64,000 bases of DNA from Mycobacterium sp. 236(2023) (GTDB lineage: Bacteria > Actinomycetota > Actinomycetes > Mycobacteriales > Mycobacteriaceae), in contig NZ_JARSBP010000009.1 of the NCBI RefSeq assembly GCF_029623955.1, forward strand, positions 165,075-229,074. Reading direction: 5' to 3'. Both the position numbers and the translations under genes were made by a program. Position 1 is the stretch's first letter, and each line of letters begins with the position of its first letter. Shown piece by piece: positions 31,637 to 40,290 of the stretch. The notes under the pieces are model-generated. The model saw only the letters and a program-made list of their open reading frames with translations. It searched no databases and had not been told where the DNA came from.

Positions 31637-32947
31637 ATGTCAGCCAGCCTCGGCGAGCGCTGCGGCGCCGCCCCGGCGGGCTCGCGCAGCGCTTCGTCCC
31701 CTCGTAGTTCGGGGCCTTCCCGAGATCCCGCCCTGACCGGCCTGCGCGCCGTCGCGGCACTGCTCGTCGTGGGCACCCACGCGGCGTTCGCGACCGGTTA
31801 CCTCGCGCACGGCTATCTCGGCACCATGTATGCGCGCCTGGAGATCGGGGTGGCGATCTTCTTCGTGCTCTCCGGATTCCTGCTTTTCCGGCCGTGGGTG
31901 CGCGCCATCGCGCAGGGCCATCGCGCTCCGAGGGTGACCCTCTACGGCTGGCATCGATTCCGCCGCATCGTGCCGGCATACCTGATCACGGTGGTCGCGG
32001 CCTTCGAGATCTACACCGTCTTCACGCCCGGCCCGAACCCCGGCCAGACCTGGCACGGCTTGCTGCGCCATCTGACCTTCACCCAGATCTACGAGGACAA
32101 CTACCTCGTGACCATGCTGCATCCGGGGCTGTCGCAGATGTGGAGTCTGGCTGTCGAGGTGTCGTTCTATCTCGCGCTGCCACTGCTGGCGTTCCTCATC
32201 CTGCGTGTGCTGTGCCGCGGCACATGGCGGCCCCGGCGCGCGTTGGCCGGCATCGTCGTGCTGGCCGCAGTGTCGCCGATCTGGATCTTCGCTGTCCCCG
32301 TCGTCGACGCACTGCCCAACTCGGCGGGAATGTGGCTGCCGGCTCATTTCGCCTGGTTCGCGGGCGGGATGGCGCTCGCAGTGCTGGCCGAGATGGGCGC
32401 GCGGTGCGCCGCGGTCATTGCGATCCCCCTGGCCTGCGTGCTTTACCTGACGGTGTCGACATCCCTCGGCGGCACCCTCGCCGGGCCGGACCCGGCGTGG
32501 ACGCCCGTGGCGAAATCGCTGCTGTACGCGGCGATCGCAACGCTGGCCGTCGCGCCAATAGCGCTCGGCGGCAACGATTCCTACTCGCGGATGCTGTCGA
32601 GCCGGCCGATGGTGTGGCTCGGCGAGATCTCCTATGAGATCTTCCTCGTCCACGTCGTGGTGATGGCCGTGACGATGAACCTGGTGCTGCGCTGGCCGCT
32701 GTTCACCGGATCGATGCCGGGGCTGATCCTGGCCACACTCGCGATCACGATTCCGATGGCGTGGTTGCTACACCGCGTGACACAACCTCAGCTGTCTTCT
32801 GTGCTCCTCGCGTCCGCGGTCAGCGAACGCAGTGCTGGCAGCAGCAACGCCAACGCCCGACCGCGATGCGACGCGGCATCCTTCTCGGCCGGGCTCAGCT
32901 CGCCCGCCGTCCTGTCAGAACCTGCAGGCAGGAAAACCGGGTCGTAG
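31637..32947 (+). CDS. Acyltransferase-3 family membrane protein
   Basis: The 436-residue protein has about ten membrane helices and the acyltransferase-3 signatures: DPALTGLRAVAALLVVGTH with the catalytic His, FFVLSGFLLFRPWV and the region WHRFRRIVPAYLI. Later helices include QMWSLAVEVSFYLALPLL. Such enzymes O-acylate cell-envelope sugars or lipids. The family-like part ends near residue 385. The final about 50 residues are low-complexity (SAGSSNANARPRCDAAS) and overlap the rdgB gene antisense by 160 bases, suggesting loss of an earlier stop. It is not part of the M. tuberculosis order here. Confidence 0.85.
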   Translation: MSASLGERCGAAPAGSRSASSPRSSGPSRDPALTGLRAVAALLVVGTHAAFATGYLAHGYLGTMYARLEIGVAIFFVLSGFLLFRPWVRAIAQGHRAPRVTLYGWHRFRRIVPAYLITVVAAFEIYTVFTPGPNPGQTWHGLLRHLTFTQIYEDNYLVTMLHPGLSQMWSLAVEVSFYLALPLLAFLILRVLCRGTWRPRRALAGIVVLAAVSPIWIFAVPVVDALPNSAGMWLPAHFAWFAGGMALAVLAEMGARCAAVIAIPLACVLYLTVSTSLGGTLAGPDPAWTPVAKSLLYAAIATLAVAPIALGGNDSYSRMLSSRPMVWLGEISYEIFLVHVVVMAVTMNLVLRWPLFTGSMPGLILATLAITIPMAWLLHRVTQPQLSSVLLASAVSERSAGSSNANARPRCDAASFSAGLSSPAVLSEPAGRKTGS

Positions 32948-33423
32948 CCGAACCCGCCGGAGCCGCGGTTCTCGCGCACGATGCTGCCGCGCCACTCCCC
33001 GCGGACCACAGCCGACTCGGACTCCCCCGGCCCTGAGACCAACGCGCACGCCGAGACGAACGCCGCCCCGCGCCGCTCATCCGGCACGTCACGGAGCTGG
33101 CCGAGCAGTAGTTCGGTGTTCGCCGGATCGTCGCCGTGCCGCCCCGACCACCGCGCGCTCAACACACCCGGCATGCCGTTGAGAGCGTCCACCTCAAGGC
33201 CGGAATCGTCGGCGACAGAAGGCAATCCCGTTGCCGCATAAGCATCTCGGGCCTTCGCCAACGCGTTCTCCTCGAACGTCGCACCCGTCTCCGGCGCTTC
33301 GTCGAATGCCGGCACGTCATCGAGGGACAACAGGGACACGCCCGAGAGCCCGGCAGCGTCGAGCACCCGGCGCAACTCCGCGAGCTTCTTCGCGTTGCGC
33401 GAGGCGACCAGTAGGCGCGTCAG
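32788..33423 (-). CDS. rdgB: XTP/dITP pyrophosphatase (RdgB/HAM1)
   Basis: This cleans the nucleotide pool by hydrolysing non-canonical purine triphosphates (ITP, dITP, XTP) to monophosphates. Signatures are LLVASRNAKKLAELR at the N-terminus, SVADDSGLEVDALNGMPGVLSARW, GGFGYDPVFLP and SPAEKDAASHRGRAL. No ATG or GTG lies at the right place. A CTG at 33423, overlapping the rph stop (CTGA), gives the expected 211 residues and fits coupled translation. This order, after rph, matches Rv1340-Rv1341. The 3' end is overlapped antisense by the acyltransferase gene. Confidence 0.93.
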   Translation of the reverse strand: MTRLLVASRNAKKLAELRRVLDAAGLSGVSLLSLDDVPAFDEAPETGATFEENALAKARDAYAATGLPSVADDSGLEVDALNGMPGVLSARWSGRHGDDPANTELLLGQLRDVPDERRGAAFVSACALVSGPGESESAVVRGEWRGSIVRENRGSGGFGYDPVFLPAGSDRTAGELSPAEKDAASHRGRALALLLPALRSLTADARSTEDS

Positions 33424-34202
33424 CTTCCGAAAGCTTTCTTTGTGGGCTCTCCGGATTCGGGAAGCACTCCCGGGTACGGCAGTTCCAATGCGGCGCGCTG
33501 GATCTCGAATAGCTGATCGCAGGCGGCCATCGCGGCGTCGAGCATCTTGTCCAGCGTCGAGCGCGGGAACGTCGCACCCTCGCCGGTGCCCTGGATCTCG
33601 ACGAGCGTGCCCGTGTCGGTGGCGACGACGTTCATGTCGACCTCGGCGCGCGAATCTTCGGTGTAGGGCAGATCGACACGGACCCGGCCGTCGACGACAC
33701 CGACGCTCACCGCGGCGATCGCGCACGACAGCGGCCGCGGATCGGACAGTTTGCCCGCCGCACCCAAGTAGGTGACGGCATCCGAGAGCGCGACGTATGC
33801 GCCGGTGATCGCAGCAGTGCGGGTACCGCCGTCGGCCTGCAGCACGTCGCAGTCGATCGCGATCGTGTTCTCCCCCAGCGCACCCAGGTCGATGCACGCG
33901 CGCAGCGAGCGACCGACCAGGCGACTGATCTCCTGGGTACGCCCACCGACGCGGCCCTTGACCGACTCCCGGTCCGAACGATCGTGGGTGGCGGCGGGCA
34001 GCATCGCGTATTCAGCGGTCAGCCAGCCCTGGCCGGAGCCCTTCCGCCAGCGGGGCACGCCCTCGGTGACGCTCGCGGTGCACATCACGCGGGTCTGACC
34101 GAACTCCACCAGGACAGACCCCGCCGGGTGGTTGGTGAAACCGCGGGTGATGGTGACCGGGCGCAGTTCGTCGTCGAGCCGGCCGTCTTCTCGTCTGGAC
34201 AC
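33420..34202 (-). CDS. rph: Ribonuclease PH
   Basis: This phosphorolytic 3'-to-5' exoribonuclease trims tRNA 3' ends. The 260 residues match the family: SRREDGRLDDELRPVTI and SVLVEFGQTRVMCTASV at the N-terminus, then GSGQGWLTAEYAMLP and GGRTQEISRLVGRSLRA. The phosphate-binding region is TIAIDCDVLQADGGTRTA, and the C-terminus begins DMNVVATDTGTLVEIQGTGEG. The ATG at 34202 gives the standard length (M. tuberculosis RphA has 259 residues). The phosphodiesterase gene lies 34 bases upstream and rdgB overlaps its stop. Confidence 0.96.
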   Translation of the reverse strand: MSRREDGRLDDELRPVTITRGFTNHPAGSVLVEFGQTRVMCTASVTEGVPRWRKGSGQGWLTAEYAMLPAATHDRSDRESVKGRVGGRTQEISRLVGRSLRACIDLGALGENTIAIDCDVLQADGGTRTAAITGAYVALSDAVTYLGAAGKLSDPRPLSCAIAAVSVGVVDGRVRVDLPYTEDSRAEVDMNVVATDTGTLVEIQGTGEGATFPRSTLDKMLDAAMAACDQLFEIQRAALELPYPGVLPESGEPTKKAFGS

Positions 34203-34236
34203 GGGCCAACCCTAGCCGGTCACGCAGACAGGCCTT

Positions 34237-35010
34237 TCAGGAGCGGGAGACCTCGAACGTCTCGTTGCACACCACGGCATGCACCGGGCCGTCGAATTCG
34301 GCCTTCGCCTCACTGATGACGTCCTCGCGCGACGTCCACGGCGGAATGTGGGTCAGCAGCAACTCGCGGACGCCGGCGCGCGCGGCGGCGCGACCCGCTT
34401 CCGTACCCGAGAGGTGCAGCCGCGGCGGGCGCGACGGCGAATGCGTCCAGGACGCCTCGCACAAGAAGATGTCGGCATCGCGGGCAAGTTCGATGAGCTG
34501 ATCGCAGTATCCGGTGTCACCGCTGTAGACGACGGTGGCCCCGGCCGGATCGGTGATCCGCATCCCGTAGGACTCCGTCGGATGACAGACCAGGCGCGGC
34601 AGAATCGTCAGCGCGCCGATCTCGACAGCCTGATTGTCGACCCAGTGGCGGATGTCGAAGATGTCGGTGAAATCGTCGATCTCGCCGCCCTCGGGCGACG
34701 ATGCGGCTCCCAGCCGTGCCCACGTGTTCGCGGGCCCGTAGACGAAGCCGCGCTCCGGGGCCGGCGTCGGGTGATACCGGCGCCAGACGAACAGCCCGGG
34801 CAAATCCAGGCAGTGGTCGGCATGCAGATGTGACAGCAACACGTGCACAGAGTTCGGATCCGCGTGGCGCTGAAGTGCACCGAGAACGCCGCCGCCGAAG
34901 TCGAGCACCAGCGGCGGGGTGTCGGGGGCGGTGACGAGGTATCCGGACGCGGGCGAATCAGGACCGACAACACTGCCGGAGCAACCGAGTACGGTGATTC
35001 GCACGCTCAC
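34237..35010 (-). CDS. MBL-fold cyclic-nucleotide phosphodiesterase (Rv1339-like)
   Basis: I start at the GTG at 35010 (SVRITVLGCSGSVVGPDSPA), giving 257 residues and excluding a non-homologous extension. The metallo-beta-lactamase motif LLSHLHADHCLDL supplies the HxHxDH metal ligands. VYSGDTGYCDQ and LLTHIPPW give the later ligands. The M. tuberculosis homologue Rv1339 has been described as an atypical class II cAMP phosphodiesterase. The same window carries a class III adenylyl cyclase at 56.5 kb. It lies between murI and rph, as in M. tuberculosis. Confidence 0.88.
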   Translation of the reverse strand: MSVRITVLGCSGSVVGPDSPASGYLVTAPDTPPLVLDFGGGVLGALQRHADPNSVHVLLSHLHADHCLDLPGLFVWRRYHPTPAPERGFVYGPANTWARLGAASSPEGGEIDDFTDIFDIRHWVDNQAVEIGALTILPRLVCHPTESYGMRITDPAGATVVYSGDTGYCDQLIELARDADIFLCEASWTHSPSRPPRLHLSGTEAGRAAARAGVRELLLTHIPPWTSREDVISEAKAEFDGPVHAVVCNETFEVSRS

Positions 35011-35068
35011 TAGCTTGCCATGCCCAAGATCGGCGTGGCGAAAACATCGCAGGTTTGGGCGACGAACG

Positions 35069-35905
35069 TCATGTTCTGCTGCCGACGTGACGAGCAACAG
35101 GCCGGACGCCGTCGAGGCTGGGCCCAAGGAACCGGGCCGCGAGGGCGGTGAACGCCTCGGGGTCGCCCGTCGCCTCGAAGATCCGGCGCGGCGGCGGAGC
35201 CGGATCCCCCGGGTGCGGTTTCAGCAACTCCCGCTCGGAGAGCACGCGCAGCAGGTCCTTGGCGGTCTCCTCGGCGCTGGACACCAGCGTCACGTGATCG
35301 CCCATCGCGAGCTGAATCAGCCCCGACAACATCGGATAGTGCGTGCAACCGAGCACCAAGGTGTCGACCTCCGCGCGCTGCAGAGGTTCGAGGTAGCCCT
35401 CGGCCAAACCGAGCACCTGACGTCCGCTGGTGACGCCACGCTCGACGAAATCCACGAACCGGGGGCATGCCACGCCGAACACCTCGATGTCGCGGGCCGC
35501 CGCGAACGAATCCTGGTAGGCGCCGGAGGCGATCGTGGCGGCCGTTCCGATGACGCCGATCCGGCCGTTGCGCGTCGCGGCGACGGCTCGCCGCACCGCG
35601 GGAAGGATCACCTCGACGACCGGGATCGGCGCGTAGCGCTCGCGGGCATCGCGCAGGCAGGCCGACGACGCCGAGTTGCACGCGATGACGAGCGCCTTGA
35701 TGCCCCGCCCGGCAAGGTCGTCTCCGATCGCGAGCGCGTGGGCGCGGATCTCGGGAATCGTCAGCGGCCCGTACGGACCGTTACCGGTGTCGCCGACGTA
35801 GACGATGTCCTCGTCGGGCAACTGGTCGATCACCGCGCGGGCGACCGTGAGCCCACCCACACCGGAATCGAAGATGCCGATCGGCGCCGTCGGATCCGCG
35901 GTCAT
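35069..35905 (-). CDS. murI: Glutamate racemase
   Basis: It makes D-glutamate for peptidoglycan. Starting at the ATG at 35905 the product is 278 residues, beginning TADPTAPIGIFDSGVGGLTVARAV. It has the two catalytic Cys: one in LVIACNSASSA and one in TLVLGCTHYPML. The longer frame upstream (to 36667) overlaps the rhomboid gene and is not used. The ATG overlaps the rhomboid stop, so the two are coupled. Placement next to Rv1337- and Rv1339-type genes agrees with M. tuberculosis. Confidence 0.96.
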   Translation of the reverse strand: MTADPTAPIGIFDSGVGGLTVARAVIDQLPDEDIVYVGDTGNGPYGPLTIPEIRAHALAIGDDLAGRGIKALVIACNSASSACLRDARERYAPIPVVEVILPAVRRAVAATRNGRIGVIGTAATIASGAYQDSFAAARDIEVFGVACPRFVDFVERGVTSGRQVLGLAEGYLEPLQRAEVDTLVLGCTHYPMLSGLIQLAMGDHVTLVSSAEETAKDLLRVLSERELLKPHPGDPAPPPRRIFEATGDPEAFTALAARFLGPSLDGVRPVARHVGSRT

Positions 35906-36585
35906 GTGTTCAGAGACGGTGGACGGACCGGGCGCCGCAACGCACGCGCCTTGCGTTCGGGTCCGGACAGCAGATACGCGGCGAGGACGCCGGCGACCGC
36001 GCCACAGAGGTGGCCCTGCCACGAGACGCCGAACGTGCCGGGCAGCACGCCGAGCAGGATGCTGCCGTAGATGATGAGGACGACGACGCCGGTGACGATC
36101 TCCCAGATCTTGCGGGTGAAGAACCCGAACACGATCAGGAATGTCAGCCATCCGAAGATCAGTCCGGACGCGCCGATGTGGTTGGTCTCTACGACCATCC
36201 CGTTGTATTGCGGCGCACCGATGTTGCCGATCAACCAGGTTCCGAGGCCGCCCAGGATCCAGATGATCGCGGTCGCGAAGATGAACCGGGACAACCCCGC
36301 CAGCGTCATCAGGAATCCGAGCACCAGTGCGGGACCGGTGTTCGCAATCAGGTGTTCCCAGTTCGAATGCAGCAGCGGCGCGAACAGGATGCCCGAGAGG
36401 CCATCGGTCTCCAGGGGCCGAATTCCGTTGCTGTCGAGGCGATGTCCGGTGACGGAGTCGTAGGCCTCGATGATGTAGAGCAGGGCGACGAACGATGCGA
36501 TGGTGATGCCGCCGACCACCCAGGCGGGCCGCTTCTTGGGCTCCGAGGGCAGCGCGGAATATCCACCGGTGTTCGTCATGCCCAA
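35902..36585 (-). CDS. Rhomboid-family intramembrane serine protease
   Basis: The 227-residue protein has six or so membrane helices and the rhomboid active site: HSNWEHLIANTG, the nucleophile Ser in HIGASGLIFGW (GxSG), and the general-base His in WQGHLCGAVAG. It cleaves substrates within the membrane. It corresponds to Rv1337. It starts at 36585 inside the end of cysM and ends overlapping murI by four bases. This operon position is conserved in mycobacteria, with no clear functional link to cysteine synthesis. Confidence 0.92.
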   Translation of the reverse strand: MGMTNTGGYSALPSEPKKRPAWVVGGITIASFVALLYIIEAYDSVTGHRLDSNGIRPLETDGLSGILFAPLLHSNWEHLIANTGPALVLGFLMTLAGLSRFIFATAIIWILGGLGTWLIGNIGAPQYNGMVVETNHIGASGLIFGWLTFLIVFGFFTRKIWEIVTGVVVLIIYGSILLGVLPGTFGVSWQGHLCGAVAGVLAAYLLSGPERKARALRRPVRPPSLNT

Positions 36586-37538
36586 AGTTGCCCTTCCAGC
36601 GCGTCCTCCGCGTCATCCAGGCTACCGGCGTACGCGCCGGTCGACAGATACTTCCAGCCCGCATCACACACCGTGAAGGCGATGTCGGCGCGCTCGCCCG
36701 CCTTGACCGCCTTGGCCGCCATGCCCAGTGCGGCGTGCAGGATCGCGCCCGTGGAGATCCCCGCGAAGATGCCTTCGACCTGGACGAGTTCCCGGGTCCG
36801 CTTCACCGCGTCGTAGGAGCCCACCGCGAAGCGGGTGGTCAGCACGTCGGGGTCGTACAACTCGGGGATGAAGCCCTCGTCGATGTTGCGCAACGCGTAC
36901 ACGCCCTCGCCGTACCGCGGTTCGGCGGCCACGATCTGCACGCCGGGCACGTTCTCACGCAGAAAACGTCCCGTGCCCATCAACGTCCCCGTCGTGCCGA
37001 GGCCCGCGACGAAGTGCGTGATCTCAGGAAGGTCGGCCAGCAATTCCGGCCCGGTGCCGTCATAGTGTGCGGCCGCATTGGACCGGTTGCCGTACTGGTA
37101 CAGCATCACCCACGAAGGGTTCTGCGCCGCAAGCTCTTTGGCGTGCGCGACAGCGGTGTTGGAGCCGCCTTCGGCAGGTGAGAAGATGATGCGCGCACCA
37201 TAGAGCTCCAGGAGCTGCCTGCGCTCGATCGACGTGTTCTCCGGCATCACGCAGATCATCTGGTAGCCCTTGATCAGCGCGGCCATCGCCAGCGAGATCC
37301 CGGTGTTGCCGCTCGTGGGTTCCAGAATCGTGGCTCCCGGCGCCAGCTTCCCCGCGCGCTCGGCGTCCTCGATCATCCGCAGCGCCGGCCGGTCCTTGAT
37401 CGAGCCCGTCGGATTGCGGTCCTCCAGCTTGGCCCAGAGCCGCACGTGCGGTGAGCCGTCCCAGGAAGGCGACAGCCGGGGCAGACCGACCAGCGGCGTG
37501 TCACCGAGAGCCTGCAGAAGAGAATCGTGCCGCGCCAA
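36576..37538 (-). CDS. cysM: CysO-dependent cysteine synthase
   Basis: This PLP enzyme uses O-phosphoserine and the thiocarboxylated sulfur carrier CysO to make a CysO-cysteine adduct. The 320 residues contain the PLP Lys in NPTGSIKDRPALR, the substrate loop EPTSGNTGISLAMAA, and the glycine-rich phosphate loop THFVAGLGTTGTLMGTG. The gene is two bases downstream of cysO and three genes from the mec protease, the complete pathway known from M. tuberculosis (Rv1334-Rv1336). Its 3' end overlaps the rhomboid gene by ten bases. Confidence 0.96.
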   Translation of the reverse strand: MARHDSLLQALGDTPLVGLPRLSPSWDGSPHVRLWAKLEDRNPTGSIKDRPALRMIEDAERAGKLAPGATILEPTSGNTGISLAMAALIKGYQMICVMPENTSIERRQLLELYGARIIFSPAEGGSNTAVAHAKELAAQNPSWVMLYQYGNRSNAAAHYDGTGPELLADLPEITHFVAGLGTTGTLMGTGRFLRENVPGVQIVAAEPRYGEGVYALRNIDEGFIPELYDPDVLTTRFAVGSYDAVKRTRELVQVEGIFAGISTGAILHAALGMAAKAVKAGERADIAFTVCDAGWKYLSTGAYAGSLDDAEDALEGQLWA

Positions 37539-37540
37539 GG

Positions 37541-37822
37541 TCAGCCTCCTGCCACGGCCGGCAGGATCGTCACCGAGTCACCGTCGGAGATCGCGGTGTC
37601 GAGCCCGCCGGAGAAGCGAACGTCCTCGTCGTTGACGTAGATGTTGACGAAGCGGTGCAGCTTGCCTGAATTGTCGGAGTCGATGAGACGTTCCGAAATT
37701 CCCGAGTAGTTGGACTCGAGATCGGTGATGACGGCCTGCAGCGTCTCGCCGGAGGCGGAGACGCGCTTCTCGCCGCCGGTGTGGGTGCGCAGGATGGTCG
37801 GGATCGACACGGTTACGGCCAT
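37541..37822 (-). CDS. cysO: Sulfur-carrier protein CysO
   Basis: The 93-residue ubiquitin-like (MoaD/ThiS) protein ends in the required Gly-Gly (ILPAVAGG), whose carboxylate is converted to a thiocarboxylate. Other features are AVTVSIPTILRTHTGGEK and VNIYVNDEDVRFSGGLDT. CysM joins O-phosphoserine-derived carbon to this sulfur, and Mec releases cysteine. The ATG at 37822 gives the same length as M. tuberculosis CysO. It lies between mec and cysM with short gaps. Confidence 0.96.
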   Translation of the reverse strand: MAVTVSIPTILRTHTGGEKRVSASGETLQAVITDLESNYSGISERLIDSDNSGKLHRFVNIYVNDEDVRFSGGLDTAISDGDSVTILPAVAGG

Positions 37823-37854
37823 GGGGTGATTCCTTTTCTCGTACTGCTCGACTT

Positions 37855-38268
37855 CTAGTACTGCTCGACGATGGTCACGGGCTCCTCGGTGACGACCCCA
37901 TCCACGATCCGATAGCTGCGGAGCTCGTGTTCGTCGGGGTCGCGGGTGGACACCAGCACGTAGTGGGCGTCAGGCTCCTGGGCATACGAGATGTCCGTGC
38001 GACTCGGGTAGGCCTCGGTGGCGGTGTGCGAGTGGTAGATCACGACGGGCGCCTCGTCGGCCTGGTCCATCGCCCGCCACACCTTCAGCTGCTCCCCGGA
38101 ATCGAATCGATAGAAGGTCGGGGAACGCTCGGCATTGACCATCTGAACGAACCGCTCAGGACGGTCGGAGCCCTCGGGCCCGGCGATAACGCCGCACGCC
38201 TCGTCGGGATGGTCCGCGCGGGCATGCTTCACCATCGCCTCAACCAGGTCGGCACGAATGGTCAGCAA
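37855..38268 (-). CDS. mec: CysO-cysteine peptidase (JAMM/MPN+ metalloprotease)
   Basis: It releases cysteine from the CysO-cysteine adduct. The JAMM zinc motif is visible as VIYHSHTATEAYPSRTD, with an upstream Glu in DEACGVIAGPEGS. I use the TTG at 38268, nine bases after GAAGGG, giving 137 residues beginning at LTIRADLVEAMVKHA. A GTG at 38310 is the alternative and would overlap the preceding gene by 29 bases. It is followed after 32 bases by cysO. Confidence 0.93.
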   Translation of the reverse strand: MLTIRADLVEAMVKHARADHPDEACGVIAGPEGSDRPERFVQMVNAERSPTFYRFDSGEQLKVWRAMDQADEAPVVIYHSHTATEAYPSRTDISYAQEPDAHYVLVSTRDPDEHELRSYRIVDGVVTEEPVTIVEQY

Positions 38269-38281
38269 GCTGGAAATCCCT

Positions 38282-39304
38282 TCACTCAAACGCTCCAGGC
38301 AACAGCCCACGGTATGTCGGTATTCCTGCGACCGCCTCAGCGGCCAGCACTCCCACCATCACCGCGCGCGCCAGAACGTCCGCCGCGGCGGCGCCGACGG
38401 CGGTCATCAGCGGCAGTTCCGGCGTCATCGACGCCGGCGTCGTCGGATCCGGGTTCACTTCGACGGCACCGGTGGCCAGCGCGAACACGGTGTCACCGTC
38501 GAGCGGGGTGTGGCATGGGTTGATCGTGCGCGCCAGTCCGTCCTGCGCCGCAACCGCCACGCGGCGGCACGCCGCCTTGCTCAGCGCCGCGTCGGTGGCG
38601 ACGACGGCGATCGTGGTGTTCAGCGGGCTGAGCTCGCCACGGCGGTCGGCATAGGCGACACGTTGGTCCGCGGGCGGCGGCACCAGCCCGAACTCCTCGA
38701 TGTGCGAGGCCAGCCATGGCAACCCGGTGCCGGGATCGACGACATCGCCCGCCGAGTTGACGACGACGAGCGCGCCGACGGTCACGCCGGATTCGAGGGT
38801 GACCGACGCCGTGCCCACACCGCCCTTGAGGACACCGGCGCGGGCGCCGACGCCGGCGCCGACCGTGCCGATCCCGACGTCCGTCGTCGCGGTGGCCGCC
38901 GCGCGGTAGCCGAACTCGGCGGTGGGGCGGCACTGCCAGCTTCCGACGGGAAGATCGAAGATCACCGCGGACGGGACGATCGGCACCACGCCGCCGTCCA
39001 TGGCCACGCCGCGATCCTGTTCTTCGAGCCATGTCATGACGCCGTCGGCGGCGGCCAGTCCGAACGCGCTGCCGCCGGTCAGGACGACGGCGTCGACGTG
39101 GCGCACCGAGTTGCTCGGGTCGAGCAGGTCGGTCTCCCGGGTGCCGGGCGCACCGCCGCGGCCGTCGACGGCGCCGATGGTTCCCGGCGGCGTCAGGATG
39201 ACGGTGGTGCCGGTGGCCCAGCCCGAACCGAGTTCGGCGTCGTCGTCGATTCTGTGGTGGTGGCCGACGCGGATGCCGCCGACGTCGGCGATCGAGCCGC
39301 TCAT
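38282..39304 (-). CDS. P1/DmpA-family N-terminal nucleophile hydrolase
   Basis: Starting at the ATG at 39304 (SGSIADVGGIRVGHHHR) the protein has 340 residues. It shows the P1-family features: VVLTGGSAFGLAAADGVMTWLEE, the autocleavage region VGALVVVNSAGDV with a Gly-Asn/Ser junction upstream, and LNTTIAVVATDAAL. Members self-cleave to expose a nucleophilic Ser/Thr and hydrolyse peptides or amides (DmpA is an aminopeptidase). It corresponds to Rv1333. The ATG overlaps the stop of the DUF2017 gene, and the gene ends 14 bases before mec. Confidence 0.9.
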   Translation of the reverse strand: MSGSIADVGGIRVGHHHRIDDDAELGSGWATGTTVILTPPGTIGAVDGRGGAPGTRETDLLDPSNSVRHVDAVVLTGGSAFGLAAADGVMTWLEEQDRGVAMDGGVVPIVPSAVIFDLPVGSWQCRPTAEFGYRAAATATTDVGIGTVGAGVGARAGVLKGGVGTASVTLESGVTVGALVVVNSAGDVVDPGTGLPWLASHIEEFGLVPPPADQRVAYADRRGELSPLNTTIAVVATDAALSKAACRRVAVAAQDGLARTINPCHTPLDGDTVFALATGAVEVNPDPTTPASMTPELPLMTAVGAAAADVLARAVMVGVLAAEAVAGIPTYRGLLPGAFE

Positions 39305-39888
39305 TACCGCGTCCGCCCCATCAGGCAGATCACCAGATACTCCTGCAGCACCGTCAGCCACTGGTAGACGTCGAGGTGCCCGGCCATCGGATGGTCACCC
39401 GGCAACCGGTCGGGCCCGTCGGAGCCGATGTCGAGCATCGTGCCCAGCGCGAGTCGCACGTCGTTGACCGCTGACGCCCAGGCATGCGCGTCGTCCTCGG
39501 ACAGTTCGAACTTTCCCCCGGCAGAGGGCACGGTATCCAATAAGCGTTGCGCCGCTTCGCGTTTCGCATCGAGTATGGCGGGCTCGTGAAGGCTGCGCAG
39601 CGCGCTGTTCAAGCTCTCCGCGGTGCCCGACCCGGCAGGGTGCTCGGTGGCGGGCCGGTAGAAGTCCGGCAGCAGCCGCTTCATCGTATCGTCTTGCGGC
39701 GGAGAGGAATTGCCCGTACGCATGCCGGTGATCTCGGCGAGTTCGTCGACCGGACCAGAAGATTCCCGATCGTCGAGCATCCCCAGCAGCGACGTGACGA
39801 GGCTGCTCAGCAGCTCCGCTTCATGAGCGGCAAGAGCCGATCGGAACCGAGGGCCTGCGGGACTCTCGACCCGCTTCCATTTGCGCAC
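39304..39888 (-). CDS. DUF2017 protein (Rv1332-like)
   Basis: The 194-residue protein matches DUF2017: RKWKRVESPAGPRFRSAL at the N-terminus, HEAELLSSLVTSLLGMLDDR, MKRLLPDFYRP, and a helical C-terminus DDAHAWASAVNDVRLALGTML and VYQWLTVLQEYLVICLM. The function is unknown, but in actinobacteria it is nearly always next to clpS, so a link to Clp proteolysis is often supposed. It follows clpS by 34 bases and overlaps the next gene. Confidence 0.9.
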   Translation of the reverse strand: MRKWKRVESPAGPRFRSALAAHEAELLSSLVTSLLGMLDDRESSGPVDELAEITGMRTGNSSPPQDDTMKRLLPDFYRPATEHPAGSGTAESLNSALRSLHEPAILDAKREAAQRLLDTVPSAGGKFELSEDDAHAWASAVNDVRLALGTMLDIGSDGPDRLPGDHPMAGHLDVYQWLTVLQEYLVICLMGRTR

Positions 39889-39922
39889 AGTGCCTTTCTC
39901 GCTCCTCGCGTCCGCAGTATCT

Positions 39923-40225
39923 TCAGCGGTCCTGTTGGAGTGTCGCCCACAGCCCCGCGGCGTGGAGCTTGGACACGTCGACTTCCATCGACTCCCGGCT
40001 ACCCGCGGACACCACCGCTTTGCCCTCGTTGTGCACCTGCATCATCAACTTGGTGGCGTGCGGTTCGCTGTAGCCGAACAGCTTCTGGAATACGTAGGTC
40101 ACGTAGGTCATCAGGTTGACGGGGTCATCCCAGACGATGGTTACCCAGGGTGTGTCGGCGGTGGCGTCCTCCCGGACGTCGCGGTCCTCGCGAGTTCCCG
40201 GTCGGGCCTTCGCCGGCGTCACCAT
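39923..40225 (-). CDS. clpS: Clp protease adaptor ClpS
   Basis: The 100-residue adaptor delivers N-end-rule substrates to ClpC/ClpAP. It starts at the ATG at 40225, with a flexible N-terminus followed by the core: WVTIVWDDPVNLMTYVTYVFQ (Asp-Asp-Pro plus Met gatekeeper), KLFGYSEPHATKLMMQVHNEGKAVV and AAGLWATLQQ. The length is as in M. tuberculosis (Rv1331). It is divergent from pncB, with 65 bases between starts. Confidence 0.95.
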   Translation of the reverse strand: MVTPAKARPGTREDRDVREDATADTPWVTIVWDDPVNLMTYVTYVFQKLFGYSEPHATKLMMQVHNEGKAVVSAGSRESMEVDVSKLHAAGLWATLQQDR

Positions 40226-40290
40226 GGGGCCAGGATACCGGGGCCGAAAGTGCTGATCTGAAGGTGCACCGAACCGGCTACGGTTGGGCT

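Noticed and set aside
32788..33897. Extended 369-codon version of rdgB
   Set aside because: The first half is out-of-frame sequence of rph with Arg/His-rich composition; homology begins only at LLVASRN.
35069..36667. 532-codon version of murI
   Set aside because: The extension is an out-of-frame reading of the rhomboid gene; murI homology begins at the ATG at 35905.
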